From positions 54,307,841-54,371,840 of the forward strand of contig OZ024890.1 of NCBI GenBank assembly GCA_964017195.1: DNA of 64,000 bases, read 5' to 3'. Position numbers and translations under genes: made by a program. The notes beneath the pieces are model-generated. The model ran no database searches. It saw nothing but the letters and a program-made list of their open reading frames with translations, and had not been told where the DNA came from. This document shows positions 48,608 to 58,760 of the stretch, piece by piece (position 1 is the stretch's first letter; the number at the start of each line of letters is the position of its first letter). Origin of the DNA: Siderastrea radians (taxonomy: Eukaryota > Cnidaria > Anthozoa > Scleractinia > Rhizangiidae).

Positions 48608-51600
48608 TTACTTCTCTTGATTTCTCTCCTGCTCTTCCTTGGGTAGGATCAGAACCAGCTTATTGATTGGTCTTCTGAGAGTAGTTGATTGTGTCTTAAC
48701 AACAGCAGACCGGACAAGGCCTTGGCCGTCTGGCTCTGCTTGCACAACTACGGCCAGTGACCAAGCATTGCGTGGGACGTTCTCTTCTCGGAGTATCACA
48801 ATATCTCCTTCAACCAGGTTTCGCTGAGGATGCTGCCATTTACTTCTTTCTTGCATCACTACCAGATACTCCTTCTTCCACCGAGACCAAAATAGATTCG
48901 CCAAATACTGCACTCTCCGCCACCGGCGGCGCATGTACACATCATTCTTCTGAAACTGCCCAGGGGGAGGCAATATCACAGTTGACTTGGTTGTCAGGAT
49001 ATGGTTGGGAGTAAGCGGTTCGAGGTCATCAGGCTCGCCAGAAACTGTCGTCAGGGGTCTTGAATTAATAATAGCTTCAACTTCACACATAAGGGTTTGG
49101 AACGATTCTTCGTTCAAGGAGTGACCGTACTCTTCCATTAGGCCAGCAAGAATCTTCCTTGTGGTCTTAATCTGCCGCTCCCACACACCGCCCATGTGGC
49201 TGGCAGCGGGTGGATTGAAGAGCCAATCGATGTTTTCTTCCCGTAATTTGGCTCGGATCTCTTCGTGATCCATCTCCTCTATGGCTTGGAGCAACTCGTT
49301 CCGTGCGCCGATGAAATTTGTGCCGTTGTCACTCCTTATTTCTCTTACAGGACCGCGGCGGGCTATGAAACGTCGGAGTGCTTGAATGAATGAACTTGAC
49401 TCGAGCGTACTTGCGACTTCGATGTGGACTGCTCGGCTGACTAAACACGTGAAAAGGGCGCCATACCTCTTCACCTCCCTGCGTCCTTCCTTAATAATGA
49501 ATGGCCCAAAGTAGTCGACACCCGTGTAAGTAAATGGCGGTGCTGGTGAAATGCGATTCTTTGGTAGGTCGGCCATCTTCTGTTCACTTGGTTTGCTGTG
49601 GTTACGGCGACAGAAGACGCACTTTGATATTACATGGCGCACTGCTGCATTCATCTTGACGATCCAGTACTTCTCCCGCAGGGTTGCGATAACATGTCCA
49701 CGTCCAGCATGACCTAACCTTTTATGGGCGTGGCGGATGAGTAGCGTTGTAACATGACTTTTCTGTGGCAGAATTGCTGGATGCTTTGTTTCATGAGGCA
49801 AATCTGCGCGCTTGAGACGACCTCCAACCCTGAGGATACCCTCTTCTAAGAAGGGGTCAAGACGGTGGATAGGGCTGTTATTCTTTACAAATGCTTTCTT
49901 CTGCCCTCGCAGCTTCTTTCTGTCTAGATTCATCTCATTTTCCGTCTCTCTGAGGACATGGATTTCTTTGCTGAAGGCCGAAGACTGGGCAAACTTTAGG
50001 ATGGCAAGCTCAGCCTTTACTAAGTCTTGCACTGTCAAAGGCAGGCGTGGTCTTTCGATACCCTTAGGCTTCAGCATCTTGATGGTCGAAGATGACCTTT
50101 GGTCCGTAAGGTTCTTTCCATCACTTGAGACCTCATCCTTAACTTTCAAACGGTCATTACGTCGGGTTTGCAGTATGTTCTTAACTCGCAGAAACACAGC
50201 CACAGCTCTCTTCAACTGATACCAATTGGAGAAGTAGTTAATCAGCTTGCTTGTGGCGTCAGCTGACTGATTAATGATGACTGCGCTGCTTGTGGTTGTC
50301 CTTTTCACTTCCGGGTCATCCTCTGGGACCTGGCTTGCCGTGAACGGTTGATGTGGCCACTCACTTTCGGGTTTCCACAAAAATGCTGGGCCCTTTAGCC
50401 AACGCCGCCCTCCTACAAGAGCAAGTCCATCCAAGCCCCTAGAAGCATCATCTGCCGGGTTCTCTTTCGTGTCTACATACTTCCATTGGTTCAGGCACGA
50501 ATGGTCACGAATGAGCTGCACCCGATTTGCGACAAACACGTGAAAACGTTGCTGTTCATTAGCGATATAACGCAGAACAGTTGTGGAATCCGTATGGTAC
50601 ATGAACTCGGGATTACCATCTATCTCTTTCTTCAACAATTCTCCAACTCGAATAGATACAGTGGCAGCTGTCAACTCTAGACGCGGTATTGTAACCGGCT
50701 TGATTGGAGCCAGACGTGCCTTCCCAATAAGGAATGTACAGTGGATACGGTTGCTGTCATCCTGGAGTCGCAAATAAGCAACAGTGCCATATCCAATGGA
50801 GCTTGCATCAGAGAAAACATGTATTTGTCGGGACATTACAGTTCCAAACTCTGCTGGTATGACGCACCTGCTAACCTTGAACTGCTCCAACAGGGGAAGC
50901 TCGCTCAGCCATTTGGCCCACTTTATTTGGTACTGGTCAGGAACAGTGTCATCCCATCCTATCTCTTCGCGGCATAGGTCCTGGAGTATCTTCTTTGCTG
51001 GGAGCGTAAATGGTGCGGCAAAGCCCAGTGGGTCATAAACTGAGGAGATTACTGACAATATGCCTCTTCTTGTCGGCGGCTTGCAGTTAACAATAATACG
51101 AAATTCAAAGACATCAGATTCCACACACCATTGTACCCCAAGGGCACGTTCAACGGGCAAACGGTCATGACCCAGGTCGAGATCCTTAGCTTCCTTAGAA
51201 CGCTTCTCTGTCGGAACGGATTCCAGAACAGCGCGGCTATTGCTTATGAATTTGGTCAAATTAAAACCTCCATGGGTACATGCTTGGTGGAGACCCTGGA
51301 TCAGCTCAATGGCAGTTTGTTCATCTTTGACGGAACGGAGACAATCGTCCACATAGAAATTTCTACGGATGGTTTCGGCTACGAGTGATCCACGTTGGGG
51401 CTCTGTGTCTTCAGCTGTCTGCTTCAAGGCAAAATTACAGCAGCTCGGAGAAGAGGCTGCTCCAAAGAGGTGTACCGTCATCTGATATTCCTGTATGGCC
51501 GCCTCCAAATTCCCATCAGGCCACCAGAGAAATCTCAGGAAATCGCATTGCTCATCAGGGACCCGTACTTGATGAAACATGGCCTCTATATCTGCCATGA

Positions 51601-54600
51601 ACGCTACACGATCTTGCCGGAAGCGTGTGAGAACTCCGACCAAGGAATTAGTAAGGTCTGGGCCTTGCAACAGTTGGTCGTTTAAAGATGTACCTTTATG
51701 CTTGGCGCTGCAGTCAAAGACTACACGTATTTTATGGGGCTTCCTTGGATGGTAGATGCCGTGGTGTGGTATGTACCACACCTTCCCAGGGTTAGCTTCC
51801 AGACGGTCTTCTGGCACCTTTCGTGCATATCCCCTTGCTATCATTTCATTTACGAAATTGACATAATCGTTCCGGTAGTTCTCATCATGCAACATCTTCT
51901 TTCGTTGCCAATTTGCTCGTTTTAGCGCTTGGTCACGGTTGTTTGGCATTGTCAGCTGAGGTTCTCTGAACGGCAATGGTATCACATAATAACCGTCTTG
52001 ATGTCGAATGCCTTGCTTTACCTCCCTGATGAACTTCTTATCTTCTTGAGAGTAACCGTATTCGTCGGGGCCGTACTTGTGGTCGTTGAAATCCAATTCA
52101 AACATTTGCTGAATGGCTTGGGGCGATACCACCTCTTTGATTGACTCCACCTCCCGAACCGTGATCCTATGGCAAGTAACATTATCAGGAATTGGAGAGT
52201 CCTTCACTGGCAGAGGTCCAGTCAGAGTCCAACCATGACGCAATCGCATTGCATAAGGTCCTTTGTCACCACTTGGTACTACCTCTAAAGGTTCCATTGC
52301 TGCAGGACAATTACTACCGATCAACAACCCAACTTCCAAGTTCGGTATAAACTCTGGCATCCTTTCGGCGACACCACGGAGATGTTCCCACTGCTTCACC
52401 ACCTCCGGAGTAGGAATTTGCTGTTCGGTCACAGGTATTTCCATTCTTGTATAGGATCGGGGTATCTCGATTGGGTTTTTATCCTCCAAATCTGTTACAA
52501 CTAAATCGTTCACAACGGTAGTGGTTACAAGGCTTTGGCCATGCATGGTGCCAAGCTGTAATTCTGTTCTTTCACCGTCCACGCCAATCTGTTGTTTGAG
52601 ATTCTCCGTTAAGAAGCAGCCACCGCTACCGTTGTCATAGAAAGCATAAGTGATGACACTTTCAGTGCTGCCTTTCTTCCTTACCCGCACAGGCAGGATG
52701 GCATGTAGAACTGCCTCTGCATGTCTGGTGGCATGGCACGAGGTTTCTTGGGGATTAGTACAGGCGTTGCTCATTGGCCTTTCTTTTCCTTGCTTAACAG
52801 AGCTGTTATTGTCTTTCTGCGGTAGTTGGAAACCATCAATGTGAAGCGCAGAGGGGTGGGACTTCCCACAGTGTTTGCACTTTCTTCTGTTCAAGCAATT
52901 TCTTGAGAGGTGGTTTGTTCCATAGCATCCAAAGCACATATTCTTCTCTCGCAAGAAGGCTCTCTTAAGTTCAGGTGTTTTCTTACTGAATAATTCACAA
53001 TCATCCAGATCATGAGCATGACTGCAGAAAAGACATGAAGGGTTACCATGGTTACTTGGAGACCCAGCCCCGTCTGAGAATGGGGGTTTGATGGCTCCAG
53101 AAGAACTTGTCGCGAAACTGCTTTCCTTGTATTTCCATTGATTTCCAGAGCTCTTTGGTGGTGTCTTCACCTGATTGGGTGGCTCTTTCACTTTGGGAGG
53201 TTTAACGTCTTCCTTAGTCTTGTTTAAGGCTTCTTTGCCAAACACCGGGTCATTGGCTGACTCGGACGCGTACTCCACGAATTCAGCAAGGTCCGCGAAG
53301 CATATTAGGCTGCTCTCCCTCTTCTTCTTCTTAAAGACGTGATCTCTCCATTTGGCTTGTAAGTTGGCTGGAAGCTTAGAAACAATTGCTTGCATGTTAG
53401 GCGCATGATCGAGTACACGCATGTATGAAATGTTCTTCATAGCGACAGTGCATTTTGTCAGGAAAATCGACAATCGCTTCAAGCCTTGATTATCGTCAAA
53501 CCTTATAGGAGCCCAACGTAGGATCTTGTTGAGGTAAGCGGTAGAAATCTTAAATGGGTCCCCATATTCCTTCTGTAGTAGCCGTCGGGCTTCTACGTAG
53601 CCTTCATCGGGGTTCATGTGTAGGCATCCTTGAATAAGATCTGCAGGTTCGCCCTCAAGATGCTGATTTAGGTAATACAGAAGATCAGCACTGTTGGTTG
53701 CTTTAGAGCGGATACGTGCATCAAAAGCCATAACAAATGTTTTGTACCCGATTGGATCACCCTTGAACTTAGTTATGGTCGGTTGAGGCAATGTCATAGC
53801 AGCAGTTAACTGTTGATGGGTCGCGATAATTGTTTCATTTTGCTTCTGCTGTAATTCTATTACACTCTGGAAGGTACGTTCTGCTAGCCGAGGTGACTGA
53901 ACCTCAGAGACTCCATGACTGATTTGCTCAGGGGTTTCTGGACCATGACCAGTCGGTGTAGATGAAATTCCGTTCTCAAATGTGCCAGGGATGAACTTTG
54001 TGACCTTAGGATTAGGTAGGGAACTCTCTGTAGCTGCATCTGTAGCCCCAGTGTTTCTTGTGCCTTGGAGGGTTGACTTTTCCTGCGTCTCTGCAAAAGC
54101 TGGATTATGAGCAGTAGAGTCAAGAGCTTTAGGGCTAAATGCGAGGACGTTAGGCAGTGATGTCGGCACAGATGATACCACAATTGGTGAGAAGGATGCG
54201 ACGACAGATGGTGGGCCTGAGCTACACGACGGCGGAGGAACTTCTTGTTCTCTATCTATTTCATTTAATGCCTTCTCTCTTGCTTCAGCCTTTACTATTT
54301 CTAGTTGAAGCTCCAGATCTTCCTCTGCAGCTCTGAGGGCCTGCTTCTGTTTAAGCATTGATCTCTCAGCCTTTAGCTCTGCCAAACGGACTCTCTCTCT
54401 GTCTCTGGCAGACAACCGGGAACTTGCTTTTGATGCTTTAGATCCTTTGCTGCTGGCCCTTTCTAACTGATCAGCCAAACGGCCCTCGGCTTGGGATACC
54501 CACGCATACACTGGGTGTAGATATGCCATTATATCTTTGATCTTCTCATCATGACGGGCGTGCTCACGATCCTTATCTCCACCATCAGTTAACTCTTCAT

Positions 54601-54937
54601 GGTAAGCATGGAAGGCATCCTTGTACTGCTCTATTAAATCATTTAAATTAATCAGTTCATTTTTGACTAAGTGCAAATTGTTAATGTCGACCATAAACTC
54701 GGATACTTCGGTTCTCTTCCTAGACACAGCTCGCAGAGCGTTTACCCGTTGTTGCTTGAGCCAATTAAGTCTTTCTTCCTTGCCTTTTTCCGTTAAAATT
54801 CGTTGCCGTGGTCCTAAAGAATCCTGAGAATGGCCAGTATCCAGCAATTCGCTTGAAGTTTGTTCCTCGTTCCCGTCTATGGCCTTTTTTTCATTCGACA
54901 TCTTCGAATTTTTGCACGTTAAGTTCGCCTGGAACAT
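48608..54937 (-). CDS. BEL/Pao gag-pol polyprotein (2109 aa, intact)
   Basis: A single undamaged frame. Approximate positions: gag with a charged coiled-coil region (about 60-215) and a retroviral-type gag domain near 385-550; CCHC-type zinc knuckles at about 635-695 (CLFCSHAHD to CKHCGKSHP); aspartic protease with YDNGSGG near 768; reverse transcriptase near 1060-1260 (FMADIEAMFHQVR, YVDD at about 1193); RNase H with VFSDASS near 1376; integrase zinc-binding HKRLGHAG-CVFCRR near 1730-1770; DDE core near 1800-1920 (GVDYFGP, RSDNGTNF, HMGGVWERQ); and a C-terminal DUF5641-like domain. Gag and pol share one frame without a stop, as usual in BEL/Pao. The catalytic motifs are all present, so it is potentially active at protein level, though the broken 5' LTR would cripple transcription. 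Confidence 0.95.
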   Translation of the reverse strand: MFQANLTCKNSKMSNEKKAIDGNEEQTSSELLDTGHSQDSLGPRQRILTEKGKEERLNWLKQQRVNALRAVSRKRTEVSEFMVDINNLHLVKNELINLNDLIEQYKDAFHAYHEELTDGGDKDREHARHDEKIKDIMAYLHPVYAWVSQAEGRLADQLERASSKGSKASKASSRLSARDRERVRLAELKAERSMLKQKQALRAAEEDLELQLEIVKAEAREKALNEIDREQEVPPPSCSSGPPSVVASFSPIVVSSVPTSLPNVLAFSPKALDSTAHNPAFAETQEKSTLQGTRNTGATDAATESSLPNPKVTKFIPGTFENGISSTPTGHGPETPEQISHGVSEVQSPRLAERTFQSVIELQQKQNETIIATHQQLTAAMTLPQPTITKFKGDPIGYKTFVMAFDARIRSKATNSADLLYYLNQHLEGEPADLIQGCLHMNPDEGYVEARRLLQKEYGDPFKISTAYLNKILRWAPIRFDDNQGLKRLSIFLTKCTVAMKNISYMRVLDHAPNMQAIVSKLPANLQAKWRDHVFKKKKRESSLICFADLAEFVEYASESANDPVFGKEALNKTKEDVKPPKVKEPPNQVKTPPKSSGNQWKYKESSFATSSSGAIKPPFSDGAGSPSNHGNPSCLFCSHAHDLDDCELFSKKTPELKRAFLREKNMCFGCYGTNHLSRNCLNRRKCKHCGKSHPSALHIDGFQLPQKDNNSSVKQGKERPMSNACTNPQETSCHATRHAEAVLHAILPVRVRKKGSTESVITYAFYDNGSGGCFLTENLKQQIGVDGERTELQLGTMHGQSLVTTTVVNDLVVTDLEDKNPIEIPRSYTRMEIPVTEQQIPTPEVVKQWEHLRGVAERMPEFIPNLEVGLLIGSNCPAAMEPLEVVPSGDKGPYAMRLRHGWTLTGPLPVKDSPIPDNVTCHRITVREVESIKEVVSPQAIQQMFELDFNDHKYGPDEYGYSQEDKKFIREVKQGIRHQDGYYVIPLPFREPQLTMPNNRDQALKRANWQRKKMLHDENYRNDYVNFVNEMIARGYARKVPEDRLEANPGKVWYIPHHGIYHPRKPHKIRVVFDCSAKHKGTSLNDQLLQGPDLTNSLVGVLTRFRQDRVAFMADIEAMFHQVRVPDEQCDFLRFLWWPDGNLEAAIQEYQMTVHLFGAASSPSCCNFALKQTAEDTEPQRGSLVAETIRRNFYVDDCLRSVKDEQTAIELIQGLHQACTHGGFNLTKFISNSRAVLESVPTEKRSKEAKDLDLGHDRLPVERALGVQWCVESDVFEFRIIVNCKPPTRRGILSVISSVYDPLGFAAPFTLPAKKILQDLCREEIGWDDTVPDQYQIKWAKWLSELPLLEQFKVSRCVIPAEFGTVMSRQIHVFSDASSIGYGTVAYLRLQDDSNRIHCTFLIGKARLAPIKPVTIPRLELTAATVSIRVGELLKKEIDGNPEFMYHTDSTTVLRYIANEQQRFHVFVANRVQLIRDHSCLNQWKYVDTKENPADDASRGLDGLALVGGRRWLKGPAFLWKPESEWPHQPFTASQVPEDDPEVKRTTTSSAVIINQSADATSKLINYFSNWYQLKRAVAVFLRVKNILQTRRNDRLKVKDEVSSDGKNLTDQRSSSTIKMLKPKGIERPRLPLTVQDLVKAELAILKFAQSSAFSKEIHVLRETENEMNLDRKKLRGQKKAFVKNNSPIHRLDPFLEEGILRVGGRLKRADLPHETKHPAILPQKSHVTTLLIRHAHKRLGHAGRGHVIATLREKYWIVKMNAAVRHVISKCVFCRRNHSKPSEQKMADLPKNRISPAPPFTYTGVDYFGPFIIKEGRREVKRYGALFTCLVSRAVHIEVASTLESSSFIQALRRFIARRGPVREIRSDNGTNFIGARNELLQAIEEMDHEEIRAKLREENIDWLFNPPAASHMGGVWERQIKTTRKILAGLMEEYGHSLNEESFQTLMCEVEAIINSRPLTTVSGEPDDLEPLTPNHILTTKSTVILPPPGQFQKNDVYMRRRWRRVQYLANLFWSRWKKEYLVVMQERSKWQHPQRNLVEGDIVILREENVPRNAWSLAVVVQAEPDGQGLVRSAVVKTQSTTLRRPINKLVLILPKEEQERNQEK

Positions 54938-55129
54938 TTAGGCCGTCCGTGTAATCCTGGGAACCAGCTTCTGCCATGCATGCGAAGAATCAATTTCCCG
55001 TTCTAGGCGATTTAGAGAGCGAATTTCCACCACAAATACAAACAAAATCCAAAGACGATTAATGTAGATCCTGTAAATAACTCCTTTGAAGTACGTAGAA
55101 CGTTAGTGTGAAGATTTTTCGTTACGAAA

Positions 55130-55383
55130 TGTGGTCGCAGGACCGCCTTCGCTGCGAGGAAACGGACCAAGACGTCTAATAACAAATAGAATCCATTTAT
55201 TACAGAGTCGTTACGCACGTTCGTTGAAACAAATAGGTGTGATTGTGTGGTAACGAAAACTAAAAATACAAAGGAAACAAAGAACCAGAATTACAACGGC
55301 AGGTAGAGCGTCGAATTATTACAACAGAAATAATATTACAAGAAAACGAATCATTACAACTGGCCAAAAAACTTACATCTGTG
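55130..55383 (-). repeat. 5' LTR, R/U5-side 254 bp only
   Basis: Matches 48083-48336 base for base as read by eye. It then diverges abruptly at 55384, where unrelated GGCGTA-rich sequence replaces the expected U3. Confidence 0.85.
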
Positions 55384-55716
55384 CCAGGCTGCATTCTGCG
55401 TACATTTCTCGGAAGATCTTCGGCGTGGGTTTCCAAATCTCTCGGCGTACTGGCGTACAATCGTGGTCTTTGGCGTAAAGCGGCGTAAGACCGAGCCAGC
55501 GCGGCGTAGGAGCCGAGGGTGTAAGCTTACCTCATATTAACGATATTGTACGTTGGCGTGTAGCTGAGACTGCCGAGTGCACGTGAGTGAAAATTTTTAG
55601 CGTTAAAATAAACTTGTGGGCACCGAGTGATATCCCGGATTTCACCATCTCTGGCTCTGGATTTATAGTCCACGGGCTCCTCGATCAGCAGTTGGCGACT
55701 AGAGTCCTCAGGCTTC
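55384..55716. other. Short unique stretch between retrotransposon and transposon, GGCGTA-rich
   Basis: GGCGT occurs about seven times between 55420 and 55560. A minus-strand frame here (SYAALARSYAALRQRPRLYA) is a consequence of the repeat. Origin unknown; it could be host sequence, or a different U3 joined by recombination. Confidence 0.4.
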
Positions 55717-55724
55717 TTGGAAAG
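55717..55724. repeat. Left 8-bp target-site duplication
   Basis: TTGGAAAG, immediately outside the left terminus; identical to 63986-63993. Confidence 0.85.
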
Positions 55725-55757
55725 CAGAGCACGCGGGCATTTTGTCTGCGCATGCGC
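55725..55757 (+). repeat. Left terminal inverted repeat
   Basis: CAGAG, CACGC, then GGGCATTTTGTCTGCGCATG, then CGC. It matches the right terminus except for the five-base insertion and one C/T change, and contains an NRF1-like GCGCATGCGC. Confidence 0.85.
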
Positions 55758-55865
55758 TGGAGAAATTGGAATAAAGAATTCGTCCCGCCATTTTGTCGCC
55801 TCGAGCTCGTTGCGAGGAGTTTCAACTGACTGATCAACGCTTGAAAATCGATTCCATCAAACGCA

Positions 55866-56066
55866 ATGAACGCGCACGTTATGTCTGCATGCAGTACTAA
55901 CACCATGGGCCGTTGTAGTATTTGTCATCGATTTGGCTTACGAGAATTAATCCGTCAAATTGCTACCGTGGAAGGAAAAGAGCGCAAAGCCACGAGAGTT
56001 TACATCGACATCGCTCCACATTGGGAGGCTTACACAAGAAGGCAAGGGATACAGGCAAGTGTCTAG
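55866..56066 (+). CDS. Small Cys-containing ORF at the left end of the transposon (possible second gene)
   Basis: 66 codons, or 54 from the inner ATG at 55902 (MGRCSICHRFGLRE). It is basic, with a CSICH cluster, and not recognised. A possible following exon with a good acceptor (TCTTTTCTTTACAG before 56262) and donor (GTATTT after 56418) exists, but no frame joins convincingly: one stops at once and another needs an alternative donor. Its symmetric position relative to the main gene is the chief reason to list it. It could be noise. Confidence 0.25.
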   Translation: MNAHVMSACSTNTMGRCSICHRFGLRELIRQIATVEGKERKATRVYIDIAPHWEAYTRRQGIQASV

Positions 56067-56418
56067 ACATTGAAGTTCCAGTTTTTTGAAAGACGATGCT
56101 ATATCTCGAAACGATCTTTAGATATATGGCTCTGTTTAGATATGATTTTTTTGTTCTGAGCTGACTTTGCTTCACCTTCGATGTCAATTTGATTGAAATT
56201 GTGACCGTCCCCCAAGATTGAAATTACCACAGGTAACATTGGCTTTCTCTTTTCTTTACAGTGACACAAGATTCCAGTCTTCAAAAAATGTTCCACCTGC
56301 GTGATTGTCATTTTGTTTCTTGGCTGTTCGGGAGAGTTTTCGTACGGCAATCTTTTGAATATTTGCATGTCATGGATCTCGGAGATCTTTGGTCGAGTTG
56401 CTGATCAAGTCTACAGCA

Positions 56419-58120
56419 AAGGTATTTAGCTACATACCTACACAATTGTCATAATTACATTTGGTTGCACTTTCTTTATGGCGTATTTTTCAATTGGTTT
56501 TTGTTTCATTTGGCGTCGAAGCTCTTTTTCGCTAAAAGTACTAGCTCGACGCGAAAATCAACTGTAACTTTTTTATTTCACCGTCCCCCAAATCTCGTAC
56601 TACCATCAGTGTATGTTTTATTAATTATTGTTTCATTTTATCAAGTTAATTTGCACCAGAAAATTGCGTGCTCTTTACTTTCTAAGTTTAAACAAGTGAC
56701 CATTTTCATTCCAAAATGGCCCCTAACTACGGTTCATTTGCTGACGCGTACCAATGGCAAAATAATTTGACCTTACGTTTGGTTCATAAAATAGTTTGAA
56801 GTGCAGATACTTTGGTTGTGAACTGTAGGGTATTTTAAATGATTTTTCGTAGTTGTCACAAACTTTCTGCAGTACTCGGTTATGCATGGTTTAATTCCTC
56901 CCTGAGGCCTCGGGATCTGCCAAAATTTTTTCCTGTGGTCGTGTTAATTCCCCACCCTTAGATATGACTGTATATGTAGAAAGAGAAATTTTCCCAGCCC
57001 TGGGGCACTTGACACCAATATAGCTGACTGCTTCTTTTTAAAATGAGCCAAGTTATGATTTTATTTCTTTATTCAAGCAAAACCTGTCAGAAGTTTCACA
57101 ACAATTAAGTGTATCAAAATTCTCTGCCATTCTAAGCCAAGACTATTCGTCTTAACGTGGGCTATACAGGCTGTTATATTTAAAAGAGTATGCTCCTCAA
57201 CCAGTTACCAGTGTGCTGCGTACTTTTGATGCCCTTGCCAAAGATTTCCAGTATTAATAATAATTTTATAAATACACATAAAGTACATCCTGGTCTTACA
57301 GTTCATGCTTTTCAAATACAAGTAAACTAGCTAAAGCATGATGTATATATCCAAAGGAAATCCTTATCAAAACTGCAGCAACTTGATATAAAGATAAGTA
57401 TTTTGTGTTTGTTTAAAATTAATAACAAATTATTGAATTATTTGTTACTTGCAATGTCAGGTACAGATTTCTGCCTGGATAAATGATTTCTTTCAATTTA
57501 AGTACTTACAAAATTGAAAGATTTTCCAGGAGAGAAGCTGGCCTTGTCTATGTGGTTTAGCACCATTTTCTTTTTCATCCCATGAGTCTTTTTGCCAACA
57601 GATAACATGCATATAAATTATTATATATCCTGTGGACTATACAGCTACTTTGATTTTCAAAACTTCATCTGTACGACTATTTGCTAGCCCTGAGTTTGTG
57701 TAATTTTCCTAGAAACTGCTGCAGTTTGTTAGATACCAATTCCTTTTTTGGACATCAGTGCATTTACCAGTGAATAGAAATGTCACAATTTTACTGAAAG
57801 CTCTAAAAAGGAGCAGACTCTAGATAACTTTTTTAATATGCTTCAGTTGTTAACTTTCACACGTGCATGACTCCAATAACTGACCCCGAACAGTCAGGTG
57901 AAAAATAAGCCAGAGACTCAAAGGATTGTGCAGTGTCCTGGATATGGACCTCCCTGATTGAAATCACACACCTGCCCAATCATTTGACCATATGTTTTGT
58001 GGAAGTTTGTTTTAGCCAAGGAAATTAATTTTTCATTCTTGGCAGTTAATTTTATTTTTAGTAACAAATTGGGACAGCAACCATGATTTATGAATTCCTT
58101 GCAAAGGTGCAATATATCTG
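56419..58120. other. Transposon interior without a recognised gene
   Basis: AT-rich sequence; no exon with clear similarity on either strand. Confidence 0.4.
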
Positions 58121-58129
58121 ACATGATAC

Positions 58130-58260
58130 TTTGATGTGCTTTTCTCGTAAATGTATACAGCGTGATCCTTAAATTTGTTTTTCTCGCAAATTTATGTAAC
58201 ATGATACATAAATTTGTTTATCTTGAAAATGTATGTCATATGATACTTTAATTTCTTACA
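58130..58260. repeat. Diverged tandem repeat, about 40-bp unit
   Basis: Three consecutive units of the type CTCGYAAATGTATGTAACATGATACTTAAATTTGTTT are seen, with further fragments (AAATGTATGTAACATGA, TATGAAACATGATACC) at about 58383 and 58455. Confidence 0.55.
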
Positions 58261-58480
58261 AATTTAGCATGTCAGTTGGTAATTCCTTGCACAGTAGTTT
58301 CCTATTCTTCACATTACTGTAATGTATGACACGTACCTTTTGCATACCAACGTGTGTACACTATACTTTTCTTTAACCCGCAAATGTATGTAACATGAAA
58401 TGTTTTCTTTGCAATTTAATGCAATTCAACGTTTTTGCTGAGGTTTCAAACTTATGAAACATGATACCTTTGTATTTGTG

Positions 58481-58740
58481 CAATCCTGGCCAAAAGGGTT
58501 TGGGGCACTTCCCTTTTTTCATGCCTTCTAATGTGAAAATTGCAAGTAACCAGCAATGTACACACCTAGAAATAGCCTTGCAAAGATATCTCCCCCACAC
58601 TAAACTGTAGATTTATGACACATGGTTGACTCCTGGCACCCAACATTATTGCACCCAAGGGGGGGGGGGGAGGGGGAGTAAATAGAATTGCTGTTTTCAC
58701 TGAAAGATGACAAAGTGTCCCAAAGTTTTGGCCAGGATTG
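58481..58740. mobile_element. MITE with CAATCCTGGCCAAAA termini
   Basis: CAATCCTGGCCAAAAGGGTT at 58481 is mirrored by AAAGTTTTGGCCAGGATTG ending at 58740. TGGCCAAAA-type ends recall Tc1/mariner-derived MITEs. It sits just past the stop codon of the transposon gene, so it is either nested in the element or overlaps its 3' UTR. It contains a G-rich run near 58661-58677. Confidence 0.55.
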
Positions 58741-58760
58741 TAGCTCTCAAATTGACATCT

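Larger units (their letters stand above)
48083..55383 (-). mobile_element. BEL/Pao LTR retrotransposon with truncated 5' LTR
   Basis: The element runs right to left. The 3' LTR is 48083-48577 and the partial 5' LTR is 55130-55383, with one long gag-pol ORF between. The 254 shared LTR bases look identical by eye, which points to a recent insertion. The 5' LTR lacks the outer U3 half, so no proper target duplication can be shown; the left flank is TCTCT. No convincing tRNA primer site was recognised after the 5' LTR. Confidence 0.85.

Noticed and set aside
56099..56368. 89-codon minus-strand ORF in the transposon
   Set aside because: Not linked to the main gene, which ends at 58761, and no recognisable motif. 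It overlaps an exon-like block better placed on the plus strand.
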